Source: Caenispirillum bisanense (GTDB lineage: Bacteria; Pseudomonadota; Alphaproteobacteria; Rhodospirillales; UBA2165). From it: DNA of 64,000 nt. The stretch covers positions 1-64,000 of the forward strand of contig CAMDWJ010000009.1 in NCBI GenBank assembly GCA_945877815.1, written 5' to 3'. The position numbers and the translations under genes are program-made. Numbering within the stretch: position 1 is the stretch's first letter; every line of letters begins with the position of its first letter. Positions 25,098 through 33,657 of this stretch are shown piece by piece. The notes beneath the pieces are model-generated. The model was not told the origin of the DNA. It ran no database searches and was given only the letters and a program-made list of their open reading frames with translations.

Positions 25098-26519
25098 ATG
25101 AATTCGTATAACAAAAAACTGGCGGGTCTGGTGTTCGGCGGAGCGCTTGCGTTGGTGGCACTGTCGACCGGGCCGGCGTTCAGCCAGACTTTGCGCGAAG
25201 CATTGGCGGCCGCCTATACAAGCAATCCCGATTTGCGCTCGCAGCGCGAAACTTTGCGCGGCACCGTCGAAGGCGTACCCCAGGCGCTTGGCGGCTGGCG
25301 CCCAACGGTAAGCCTGAACCTCAATGCCGGGCGCAATTACAGCGAGTCCAACAGTCGAACCAGTGGATCGCGTGAGCAATTTCGCAATCCGCATCAAGGA
25401 ACGGTTACCTTTACGCAGCCGTTGTTTCGTGGCTTGCGGACGGTTTCAGGCGTCGACAAGGCCGAAGCCGATGTAAAAAAGGCCGAGGCCGATCTCAACG
25501 CGAAAGAGCAATCGACCTTGTTGTCTGCGGCGACGGCGTTCATGAACGTTGTGCGCGATCAAGCAACGCTTGATCTCAACATCAACAACGAACAGGTGCT
25601 GGCCCGGCAGCTTCAAGCGACCCAGGATCGATTCAACGTCGGCGAAATCACGCGGACGGACGTCAGTCAGGCCGAGGCGGCCTTGGCCGGCGCTACGGCG
25701 AACCGGATAACCTCGGAAGGTGTTCTCGAAACGTCGCGAGCGACCTATCAGCAGGTTATCGGCGAGGCGCCCGGAAAACTTATCGCTCCCGAAGTTGTTG
25801 CAAGCATTCCTCAAAGCCGCGAAGAAATTATCGAAATCGCGCGCAATGCGCATCCGGCAGTTATTGCGGCCGGATACTCGGAAAAATCTGCGTTGAGTAA
25901 TGTCGATTTGGTCAAAGGCGAGCTGTTGCCGACGTTGAATTTTGTCGGAACGCTCGACAAGACGATGGATGGTTCCGCCCGTGGCGCGGGAGGAGATTTG
26001 TCCATGTCGGTTACCGGCTTGGCCAAGCTTGATCTTACTGTTCCGCTTTATGAGCAAGGCACTGTTTATGCGCGGACGCGCGCCGCGAAAATAGCTGCGG
26101 GTAAGAGCCGCATCGACCTGGACTCCGTGCGCGCCCTTCGCGTAGCAACTGCCAATCAGGCCTGGGACACGTTGCGTGCTGCGCGCGCAGCAAATGTTTC
26201 ATTCAAGGCCCAAATCGACGCGGCAGCTGTCGCGCTGGACGGTATCAAGCGCGAGGCCTCCGTTGGTTCGCGGACTGTGTTGGACGTTCTGTCATCCGAG
26301 CAGACGCTACTCACGGCACAGGTCAATTTAGTTAAATCGCAACGTGACGAGATTGTGGCGTCTTACCAGCTTAAGGAAGCTGTCGGTGGCCTGACCGCCG
26401 AGCAATTGAATCTGCCGGTCGATATTTACAAACCGAACGAATTCTATGCGCGCGAGCGTGATCGGTTCATTGGTTTGGATGTGCCTGATTTGCCAGAGGC
26501 ATCGAGTGATACAAAATAG
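25098..26519 (+). CDS. tolC: TolC-family outer membrane efflux protein
   Basis: 473 residues with a GAGGGG ribosome site. Residues 1-32 are a signal peptide ending near PAFSQ. The mature part has the two repeated alpha-helical/beta halves of TolC: TLREALAAAYTSNPDLRSQRETLR opens the first, and the GEITRTDVSQAEAALAGA and VGSRTVLDVLSSEQTLLTAQVNL stretches are the family's conserved helices. TolC trimers form the outer membrane channel for type I secretion and multidrug efflux. No pump partner lies nearby. The order PCMT-like, tolC, popZ, valS is the standard alphaproteobacterial arrangement. Confidence 0.92.
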   Translation: MNSYNKKLAGLVFGGALALVALSTGPAFSQTLREALAAAYTSNPDLRSQRETLRGTVEGVPQALGGWRPTVSLNLNAGRNYSESNSRTSGSREQFRNPHQGTVTFTQPLFRGLRTVSGVDKAEADVKKAEADLNAKEQSTLLSAATAFMNVVRDQATLDLNINNEQVLARQLQATQDRFNVGEITRTDVSQAEAALAGATANRITSEGVLETSRATYQQVIGEAPGKLIAPEVVASIPQSREEIIEIARNAHPAVIAAGYSEKSALSNVDLVKGELLPTLNFVGTLDKTMDGSARGAGGDLSMSVTGLAKLDLTVPLYEQGTVYARTRAAKIAAGKSRIDLDSVRALRVATANQAWDTLRAARAANVSFKAQIDAAAVALDGIKREASVGSRTVLDVLSSEQTLLTAQVNLVKSQRDEIVASYQLKEAVGGLTAEQLNLPVDIYKPNEFYARERDRFIGLDVPDLPEASSDTK

Positions 26520-26650
26520 GACTGGCGCAAAGCGCCGGCGCTCACCGGGTGAAACGACTTTGGCGGAAGCGTCGAGGCATTAGACTGTTCGGCCCTGTAA
26601 ATTAACGGGATCGGCAAGGCGTTTGGTGAGTTTGACGGGACAGTCGATAG

Positions 26651-27370
26651 ATGGCCGAACAAAGCGAACAAGGACAAGAACCGTCGATGGAGGACATCCT
26701 CGCGTCGATTCGACGTATTTTGTCCGAAGACGACCAGGCCGAAGCGGCTCCTGCACCTGCTGCCGCAGCGCCGCCGCCGAAACCCGCGGCACCTCCGCCT
26801 GCTGCCAAAGCAGCCGCCCCACCTCCGCCGCCGGAACCCGAGCCCGAGCCGGAACAAGAGGAAGAGGAGCAAATCGATCTTGCGGAGGTTATGCGCAACA
26901 TGCGCACGCGTCCGGAACCTGAGCCCGAACCGGAACCGGAGATCGAATTCGAGGATATCGAACCGGAGCCGGAAATAGAGCCGGAACCGGAGCCGGAGTA
27001 TGAGCCAGAGCCATTCATCCCCCCGCCGCCGCCGCGCCGTGAGCCGCGCACCTTTGCGGAGGATATTCTGGAGTTGACCCAACAGATGATCGCTCAACCC
27101 GTTCGCGACGTGGGTGCGGGATCGCCGATTTTGTCGCCCCCCGCGCAACAACATTCCACCGACGCTTTGCAGGAACTGGCGCGCGCGCTGTTGAACAAGC
27201 GCGATATCGCGATTGGCAACCGCGATATGACCCTCGAAGGGTTGATCCGCGAAATTCTACGCCCCTTGCTTCGCGAATGGCTCGATCAGAACCTGCCGTA
27301 TCTGATTGAACGTTTGGTCAAAAAGGAAATCGACCACATGGTCAATCGGGCGGAGCGGCTCGACCTTTAA
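26651..27370 (+). CDS. popZ: Polar organizing protein PopZ (DUF2497)
   Basis: 239 residues. PopZ forms a polar matrix that anchors the centromere protein ParB and recruits cell-cycle regulators. Both conserved ends are visible: the N-terminal helix PSMEDILASIRRILSED (residues 12-28) that binds partners, and the C-terminal oligomerisation region DMTLEGLIREILRPLLREWL followed by LVKKEIDHMVNRA (about 190-236). Between them is a long disordered spacer, first Ala/Pro-rich (30-60), then Glu/Pro repeats (60-130) much like the acidic proline-rich spacer of the Caulobacter protein. Its position between tolC and valS matches other alphaproteobacteria. Confidence 0.93.
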   Translation: MAEQSEQGQEPSMEDILASIRRILSEDDQAEAAPAPAAAAPPPKPAAPPPAAKAAAPPPPPEPEPEPEQEEEEQIDLAEVMRNMRTRPEPEPEPEPEIEFEDIEPEPEIEPEPEPEYEPEPFIPPPPPRREPRTFAEDILELTQQMIAQPVRDVGAGSPILSPPAQQHSTDALQELARALLNKRDIAIGNRDMTLEGLIREILRPLLREWLDQNLPYLIERLVKKEIDHMVNRAERLDL

Positions 27371-27393
27371 ACAAATTCATACGCCTGATAAGG

Positions 27394-27423
27394 TGCGCGC
27401 CGCACGAGGCGCGCATTTTTTTT
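27394..27423 (+). terminator. Rho-independent terminator after popZ
   Basis: Perfect 8-base stem TGCGCGCC/GGCGCGCA with a 6-base loop (GCACGA), followed by eight T residues (27416-27423). It is a textbook intrinsic terminator 24 bases after the popZ stop. The T-run ends only 8 bases before the valS start codon, which leaves no room for a separate valS promoter and leader downstream of it. Confidence 0.85.
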
Positions 27424-27431
27424 GAGTCATT

Positions 27432-30074
27432 ATGCTGGAAAAAACCTTCAATCCGCAGGACGTCGAGGCCAAGCACTATGCCGAGTGGGAGCTTAGCGGC
27501 GCCTTCGCGGCCGATCCGCTGTCCAACGCGGCGCCCTATACCATCGTCATTCCGCCACCGAACGTCACCGGCAGCCTGCATATGGGCCATGCGCTCAACA
27601 ACACGCTACAGGACATCTTGATCCGCTACCGCCGCATGCAGGGCCGCGACGCCCTCTGGCAGCCGGGGACCGACCATGCGGGTATAGCGACGCAGATGGT
27701 GGTCGAGCGTCAGCTCGAAGCTCAGGGCAAGACGCGCCACGATCTCGGCCGTGAAAAATTCATCGATACCGTGTGGAAATGGAAGGCCGAGTCCGGCGGC
27801 ACTATCGTCAATCAGCTCCGCCGCCTGGGGGCTTCGTGCGATTGGTCGCGCGAACGCTTCACCATGGACGAGGGGTTGTCCGCGGCGGTGCGCAAGGTTT
27901 TCGTCCAGCTTCATAAGGAAGGCTTGATCTATCGCGACAAGCGCTTGGTCAATTGGGACCCGAAGCTGCACACCGCGATTTCGGACCTCGAGGTCGAGCA
28001 ACGCGAGACTGTGGGCAAGCTTTGGTATTTCCGCTATCCCGTCGAAGGCCAGGACGAGCGTTTCATCACGGTGGCGACGACGCGCCCCGAAACGATGTTG
28101 GGCGACACCGGCGTCGCGGTTCATCCGACGGACGAACGCTATACCGATCTTGTCGGCAAGTTCGTCATCCTGCCGATCGTCGGGCGGCGCATCCCGATCG
28201 TGGCCGATGAATATTCCGACCCGGAAAAGGGTTCGGGCGCAGTCAAGATCACGCCGGCGCACGATTTCAACGATTTCGAGGTCGGCCGGCGCCAGAATCT
28301 GGACCGGATCAACATCTTCGATCGCGACGCCAAGCTGAACGAGAATGTGCCGGAGGCTTATCGCAATCTTGACCGCTTCGTTGCGCGCGAGAAGGTGATC
28401 GCCGAGATGGGGGCGTTGGGTCTGCTCGAGAAGATCGACGACAACGCGATGACGATCCCCTACGGCGACCGCTCCGGCGTGGTGATCGAGCCGTGGCTGA
28501 CCGACCAATGGTTCGTCGATGCGGCCAAGCTCGCGATTCCCGCGATCAAGGCGGTCGAGGCGGGGCGCACTCAGTTCGTTCCCAAGCATTGGGAGAACAC
28601 CTATTTCGAATGGATGCGCAACATTCAGCCATGGTGCGTCTCGCGCCAGATCTGGTGGGGACATCAGGTGCCCGCTTGGTACGGTCCCGACGGGCATATT
28701 TTCGTCGAAATGACCGAGGACGAAGCTTACGCGGCCGCGCAATTGCACTACGGCAAACGCACCGATCTGAAGCGTGACGACGACGTGCTCGATACTTGGT
28801 TCTCGTCGGCGCTGTGGCCGTTCTCGACACTCGGCTGGCCGGAACAGACGCCGGAACTGGCCAAATATTATCCGACCGACGTGCTCGTCACCGGCTTTGA
28901 CATCATTTTCTTCTGGGTTGCGCGCATGATGATGATGGGGTTGCACTTCATGGACGAAGTGCCGTTCCACACGGTCTATATCCATGCCCTCGTGCGCGAC
29001 GAAAAGGGGCAGAAGATGTCGAAATCCAAGGGGAACATCATCGATCCCCTGGCACTCATCGACAAGTTCGGCACCGACGCATTGCGCATGACCTTGGCCG
29101 CCCATGCTGCGCAGGGGCGGGATATCAAGTTGTCCGAAAACCGCGTCGAAGGTTATCGCAACTTCGCGACCAAGCTTTGGAACGCGGCGCGCTTCTGCGA
29201 GATGAACGGTTGCGTGCTCGATCCCGAATTCGATCCGAAGCGAGTTACCCATACGCTGAACAAATGGATTGTCGGCAAGGTCGCCGATGCTGCCAAGGCC
29301 GTCGCCGTAGGCATCGAGGAATATAAATTCAACGAGGCGGCGATTTCGATCTATCAGTTCACCTGGGGCACCTTTTGCGATTGGTATATCGAATTCGCTA
29401 AACCGATTTTCCAGGGCAACGATGCGGCCGCGGTCGAAACGCGCGCGACGGCCGCCTGGGTGCTCGATCAATTGATGCTACTGCTGCATCCCTTCATGCC
29501 GTTCATCACGGAGGAGTTGTGGCAAACGACGTCGCCCAGGACGCAAAGCCTGATCTCGGCAGATTGGCCCGATTATACCGGTCTCGGCGATGTCGCGTCC
29601 GAAGCCGAGATGGATTGGGTCGTGAACCTGATCTCTCAGGTCCGATCGGTGCGCGCCGAAATGAACGTGCCGCCGGGGGCGCAGGTGCCCTTGTTCTTCC
29701 GCAATGCTGATGCCGAGGTTCTGTCGCGCGCGGGACGCCACGATTCGCTCATCAAGCGCTTGGCGCGGGTGACCGAATTGAGGCCGCTCGAAGGTGCGGT
29801 GCCGAAAGGCTCGGTGCAGGATGTGCTGGGCACAACGACTTTGGTCCTGCCCATCGGTGAGGTGATCGATGTGGCGCAGGAACGTGCGCGCCTGCAAAAG
29901 GAAATCGGCAAGCTCGAGTCCGAGATCGGTAAGATCGACGCCAAGCTTGGCAACCAAGCCTTCGTCGCCAAGGCGCCGCCCGAGGTGGTGGAAGAGCAAA
30001 ACCAGAGGCGCGAAAACGCGGCTTCTTCGATCGCGAAGATCAACGAAGCGCTCGCGCGTCTCGGCTCAGCGTAG
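27432..30074 (+). CDS. valS: Valine-tRNA ligase
   Basis: 880 residues, class I aminoacyl-tRNA synthetase charging tRNA-Val. The start MLEKTFNPQDVEAKHYAEWE fits the family. The HIGH-box is HMGH (about 50-53) in PNVTGSLHMGHAL, the editing domain has TTRPETMLGDTGVAVHP (about 213-230), and the KMSKS loop is at about 527. The C-terminal 70 residues are the coiled-coil arm typical of ValRS. Only 8 bases separate the start codon from the popZ terminator, and no strong ribosome site fits in them. Confidence 0.97.
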   Translation: MLEKTFNPQDVEAKHYAEWELSGAFAADPLSNAAPYTIVIPPPNVTGSLHMGHALNNTLQDILIRYRRMQGRDALWQPGTDHAGIATQMVVERQLEAQGKTRHDLGREKFIDTVWKWKAESGGTIVNQLRRLGASCDWSRERFTMDEGLSAAVRKVFVQLHKEGLIYRDKRLVNWDPKLHTAISDLEVEQRETVGKLWYFRYPVEGQDERFITVATTRPETMLGDTGVAVHPTDERYTDLVGKFVILPIVGRRIPIVADEYSDPEKGSGAVKITPAHDFNDFEVGRRQNLDRINIFDRDAKLNENVPEAYRNLDRFVAREKVIAEMGALGLLEKIDDNAMTIPYGDRSGVVIEPWLTDQWFVDAAKLAIPAIKAVEAGRTQFVPKHWENTYFEWMRNIQPWCVSRQIWWGHQVPAWYGPDGHIFVEMTEDEAYAAAQLHYGKRTDLKRDDDVLDTWFSSALWPFSTLGWPEQTPELAKYYPTDVLVTGFDIIFFWVARMMMMGLHFMDEVPFHTVYIHALVRDEKGQKMSKSKGNIIDPLALIDKFGTDALRMTLAAHAAQGRDIKLSENRVEGYRNFATKLWNAARFCEMNGCVLDPEFDPKRVTHTLNKWIVGKVADAAKAVAVGIEEYKFNEAAISIYQFTWGTFCDWYIEFAKPIFQGNDAAAVETRATAAWVLDQLMLLLHPFMPFITEELWQTTSPRTQSLISADWPDYTGLGDVASEAEMDWVVNLISQVRSVRAEMNVPPGAQVPLFFRNADAEVLSRAGRHDSLIKRLARVTELRPLEGAVPKGSVQDVLGTTTLVLPIGEVIDVAQERARLQKEIGKLESEIGKIDAKLGNQAFVAKAPPEVVEEQNQRRENAASSIAKINEALARLGSA

Positions 30075-30281
30075 AATAAATCTAGACCTCGGCGATTCGA
30101 TTCTTGTCTGATGCAATAGGTACGGTTACCTAGTTTCAATTTTTAGTTGTTGGCGTTTAAGAATCGCCTTATCGCTGCCTCATGTTCGCGGGACCTGGGA
30201 TCTTGCCGATCATTTAATTGCGCATTGGAACGCAAACGGTGGATTCACGCCTCGCTCAATCGGGCGGACGTGAGGTGAAAA

Positions 30282-31766
30282 ATGTACTTTTCGAAAACGC
30301 TATTGCACAGCGTAGTTACGGCGTTTGCGATGTCCATTGCGGGGGCTGCGACGGCAGGCGACGGGCCTGGAATTCCTTTTGAATTGGGGCAGGTCAACCT
30401 GCGCGCGACGCTGGATGCGGCTGCTGGTGCATATAGCCTCAAGAACGCGCAGTTCGGCAATGGCAGCAACAGTCGGACCGGTACGCGCGCCGGCGGACGC
30501 AATTGGTATGAAGGTGCTGTTACACCGGGCCTTCAATTTGATGTCGGCGACGACGATCTCGGTCAGATATACGGACGCATTTCGGCCGTCGGTGCGATGA
30601 CTCGTGGGGCCGGCGAAGCCCAGGCGACCTCGACGACATCGGATCACCCCGAACATTTTGGCATCGAAGACGCCTATATCGGTGTCCGGTTTGGGCCGTC
30701 GCTCGGATTGGCCGAAAGCGCGATCGACTTGTCGGTCGGCAACCAACCTTTTGTCGTGGGCGACGGGTTTCTGATCGCCAATGGAACCGCAGACGGCGGC
30801 GGGCGCGCAGCATATTTATTGGGCCCTCGCGCCGCGTTTGAACGAACTGCTATCGCCCGAATCAATACTGCGCCAGTCCGCGCTGATGTGTTTCATCTTC
30901 AAGGAAATGTGGATCAGGTCCTGATGTATGGTAACGACGGTCCGGACACGCGTCTGATCGGGGCGAACCTGGAATGGTTCGGCTCCAAGACCGAGGATAA
31001 GGGGCGGCTCGATTATGCGGAACGCAAATGGTACCTCGGCCTCACTGCGCTTAGGGTCTACGAAGCTGATCGACTTTTCTCATTCTCCGGTTCGAAAGGC
31101 GGCGGCGACGCTGCTGCCAATCGCGACGGGCTGAATGTATTGAGTGCGCGCGCGGGGGGAAGCTTTATTCCCGATCTCGACGCATTTGGAATTTATGGCG
31201 AATACGCCATCGAACGCAACGGGCGGGGAAGCGGGAACGGCGGCAGCGTCGATGCCGAAGCTTGGTACCTCCAGCCGCAATATGCCTTCGGCGATCTGCC
31301 GTGGGCGCCGGTCCTGACAGGGCGATATGCTCACTTCAGCGGCGACAAGAATACCGGCGACACCACGGATAAATCATGGGATCCACTGTATTCCGATGCC
31401 GGGCCGCGTGGCTCCACGACCTGGACCCAGGGCCTGATCTACTCGCAATATGTCGGTGCGAACAGCAATCTGAACAGCTACCACGTCGGTCTGCAGGCCC
31501 AGCCGATTGAAGGTACTTTGTCGCTTGGACTGGCCTATTATCGGCATAAATACGATGAACCCAGCCAAGCGGGTGCGCGTTCGGACGAACTGATGGACGA
31601 AGTCGACCTTTCCGCCACTTGGACGACGCCTATTCCGGGCTTGAGCGTGTCGCCCGGTATTGCGGCAGGGATGTCCGGCGCAGGGCAACGTCAGGCGCTG
31701 GGACTATCCGATCAGGCAGACCGGACCATGTGGCTCGGCCAAATCGTCGTCAACTACAAGCTTTGA
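30282..31766 (+). CDS. Outer membrane beta-barrel porin, alginate-export (AlgE)-like
   Basis: 494 residues with ribosome site GAGGTG before ATG 30282. A signal peptide spans residues 1-25 (ending near GAATAGD). The remainder has alternating hydrophobic strands rich in Gly, Asn, Tyr and Trp (for example RNWYEGAVTPGLQF and AEAWYLQPQYAF) and ends in a strand VNYKL at the extreme C-terminus, as expected for an outer membrane barrel. The pattern is closest, by eye, to the alginate-export family of 16-18-stranded channels, but the substrate is unknown. It stands alone between valS and a hydrolase gene. Confidence 0.75.
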   Translation: MYFSKTLLHSVVTAFAMSIAGAATAGDGPGIPFELGQVNLRATLDAAAGAYSLKNAQFGNGSNSRTGTRAGGRNWYEGAVTPGLQFDVGDDDLGQIYGRISAVGAMTRGAGEAQATSTTSDHPEHFGIEDAYIGVRFGPSLGLAESAIDLSVGNQPFVVGDGFLIANGTADGGGRAAYLLGPRAAFERTAIARINTAPVRADVFHLQGNVDQVLMYGNDGPDTRLIGANLEWFGSKTEDKGRLDYAERKWYLGLTALRVYEADRLFSFSGSKGGGDAAANRDGLNVLSARAGGSFIPDLDAFGIYGEYAIERNGRGSGNGGSVDAEAWYLQPQYAFGDLPWAPVLTGRYAHFSGDKNTGDTTDKSWDPLYSDAGPRGSTTWTQGLIYSQYVGANSNLNSYHVGLQAQPIEGTLSLGLAYYRHKYDEPSQAGARSDELMDEVDLSATWTTPIPGLSVSPGIAAGMSGAGQRQALGLSDQADRTMWLGQIVVNYKL

Positions 31767-31854
31767 TGGCATAATTTTCGTTCGCAACGGGAATAGTCTC
31801 GCTTGGCCATTGTTGGCCTAAGGGACAAATTTTTCTTTTTCCAGGGAGGACGCG

Positions 31855-32724
31855 ATGGACCAGCGAGTTATCAGCCAAGAAATCTACGATCTCTACGACG
31901 AATTCACACATTCGACGATGCAGCGCCGCGTTTTCATGAGCAGGCTCGCCAAGATCGCCGGCGGAACCACGGCCGCAGCGGTAATCGCGCCGATGCTGAC
32001 CTGCAATTATGCGCATGCGGCCGTTGCCGAGACCGATCCGCGCATCGAGGTCCAATGGGTGACCTTCAAGGGCACTTCGGGCGATGTGAAGGGCTATCTC
32101 GTGAAGCCCAAGGGCGTTGCCAAGGCTCCGGCGATCGTCGTGACCCATGAAAATCGGGGCCTCAACCCACACATCATGGATGTGACTCGCCGGCTCGCTA
32201 CCGACGGGTTCGTCGCTCTGGGCGTGGATTACATGTCGCAGATCGGCGGCACCCCGTCGAATGACGACGACGCGGCGAAGGAATTCGCGAAGATGGACGC
32301 GCCGAAGTCGGTCGGCGACGGCGTCGCTGCGGTTGCCTATCTCAAGAACCATGCGAATTCGACCGGTAAGGTCGGAACGGTCGGCTTCTGCTGGGGTGGC
32401 GGCATGTCCAACCAGATCGCCGTCAACTCGCCCGACCTCGCGGCGGGTGTCGTCTATTACGGCATTCAACCGCAGCCGACCGAGGCCGCGAAGATTAAGG
32501 CCAAGATGATGATCCACTATGCCGGTAACGACGAGCGGATCAATCAGCGCATGGCCGAGTGGGAGAAAGCGCTGAAGGATGCGAAAGTCGACCTACAGCA
32601 ATTCGTCTATCCCGATAAGCAGCACGGCTTCAACAACGATACCAGTGCGGCGCGCTACGACGACGCGGCCGCGAAACTGGCCTGGGGCCGCACCATCGAG
32701 TTCTTCAAAAAGAACCTGGCATAA
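31855..32724 (+). CDS. Dienelactone hydrolase family protein with Tat-like leader
   Basis: 289 residues. The catalytic Cys of the dienelactone hydrolase fold is in GFCWGG near residue 178, and the histidine is in KQHGFNND near 256. Residues 35-60 contain RRVFMSRLAKIAGG followed by a weakly hydrophobic stretch and ANA-like cleavage (YAHA), a Tat-type signal preceded by an unusually long N-region. That predicts export of a folded enzyme through TatABC, encoded at 52868. Family members hydrolyse lactones and esters; the natural substrate is unknown. An intrinsic terminator follows. Confidence 0.82.
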   Translation: MDQRVISQEIYDLYDEFTHSTMQRRVFMSRLAKIAGGTTAAAVIAPMLTCNYAHAAVAETDPRIEVQWVTFKGTSGDVKGYLVKPKGVAKAPAIVVTHENRGLNPHIMDVTRRLATDGFVALGVDYMSQIGGTPSNDDDAAKEFAKMDAPKSVGDGVAAVAYLKNHANSTGKVGTVGFCWGGGMSNQIAVNSPDLAAGVVYYGIQPQPTEAAKIKAKMMIHYAGNDERINQRMAEWEKALKDAKVDLQQFVYPDKQHGFNNDTSAARYDDAAAKLAWGRTIEFFKKNLA

Positions 32725-32743
32725 GTTTCGTATTTTGAGACGG

Positions 32744-32775
32744 AAATGGCCCGGCTGGTCCGGGCCATTTTCTTT
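32744..32775. terminator. Bidirectional terminator between convergent genes
   Basis: Perfect 11-base stem AAATGGCCCGG/CCGGGCCATTT with a 5-base loop, then TCTTT on the plus strand. It lies between the hydrolase stop (32724) and the ABC ATPase stop (32774, minus strand). The A-run on the left of the stem would serve as the T-run for minus-strand transcripts, but is only three bases long. Confidence 0.75.
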
Positions 32776-33535
32776 AGTGCGCCAGAATCCGGCTGAGGAA
32801 CAGCTTGGTGCGCTCGTGCCGAGGAGTCGCGAAGAATGCCTCCGGCGCGTTTTCCTCGATGATCTCGCCGCCATCCATAAAAATTACGCGGTCCGCGACG
32901 GTCTTGGCGAATCCCATTTCATGGGTGACGACGATCATCGTCATGCCGCTTTCGGCAAGTTCGACCATGACATCGAGCACCTCTTTTATCATCTCCGGAT
33001 CGAGGGCCGAAGTCGGCTCGTCGAACAGCATGATCTTGGGATTCATCGCCAGTGCCCGAGCAATGGCGACGCGCTGCTGCTGGCCGCCAGAAAGTTGCCC
33101 CGGATATTTCTGCGCCTGATCGGGAATTTTCACGCGCTCCAATAGCCCCATCGCCGTCTGTTCGGCTTCCGCCTTGGGACGTTTGCGTACATGGATCGGG
33201 GCGAGGGTCAGATTCTCCAGCACCGTCAGGTGGGGGAACAGATTGAATTGCTGGAACACCATTCCGACCTCGCGGCGGATCTGTTCGATCAGCTTCAGAT
33301 CGTTGTTGAGTTCGATTCCGTCGACGACGATCTTACCTTGCTGATGGTCTTCGAGCTTGTTGATGCAGCGGATCAGGGTCGACTTGCCGGACCCTGATGG
33401 CCCGCAGACCACGATGCGTTCGCTGCGCGCCACCTCAAGATTGATATGCTTGAGGACGTGGAATTTATCGTACCACTTATGGACGTCGATCATTTGGATG
33501 ATCGGTTCTGATGTCGTGCCGGATGTGTCGCTCAC
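32774..33535 (-). CDS. Polar amino acid ABC transporter ATP-binding protein (AapP/GlnQ type), orphan
   Basis: 253 residues from GTG 33535, chosen because a GGGGGGAA ribosome site sits 6 bases upstream and the next residues reach the family start ([11 protein letters not shown]). Walker A is GPSGSGKST (about 46-54), the signature is [15 protein letters not shown] (about 150), and Walker B is [12 protein letters not shown]. The sequence fits the ATPase of polar or general L-amino acid uptake systems. No permease or binding protein gene adjoins it: the next gene upstream is a divergent flavoprotein. It must serve a transporter encoded elsewhere. Confidence 0.9.
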   Translation of the reverse strand: MSDTSGTTSEPIIQMIDVHKWYDKFHVLKHINLEVARSERIVVCGPSGSGKSTLIRCINKLEDHQQGKIVVDGIELNNDLKLIEQIRREVGMVFQQFNLFPHLTVLENLTLAPIHVRKRPKAEAEQTAMGLLERVKIPDQAQKYPGQLSGGQQQRVAIARALAMNPKIMLFDEPTSALDPEMIKEVLDVMVELAESGMTMIVVTHEMGFAKTVADRVIFMDGGEIIEENAPEAFFATPRHERTKLFLSRILAH

Positions 33536-33657
33536 TCGGTTCCCCCCAAATGGCGCCAAGGCCAAGCGGTTATGTCGATTGTCCACTACATGCAACATCG
33601 GCGCAATGGATCAAAAGGTTGCCGCCGGCACCCCATAAACCCGATAATGACGATAGA

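Noticed and set aside
26602..27051. A Ser/Gly-repeat frame on the minus strand
   Set aside because: It is the complement of the Glu/Pro repeats of popZ and has no independent support.
27371..27431. T-box or tRNA-sensing leader before valS
   Set aside because: Only one hairpin is present, with no T-box sequence or specifier stem, and the gap is 61 bases.
27606..29471. A 621-residue open frame on the minus strand
   Set aside because: It is antisense to valS and has no recognisable domain; it is the complement of a conserved synthetase frame.
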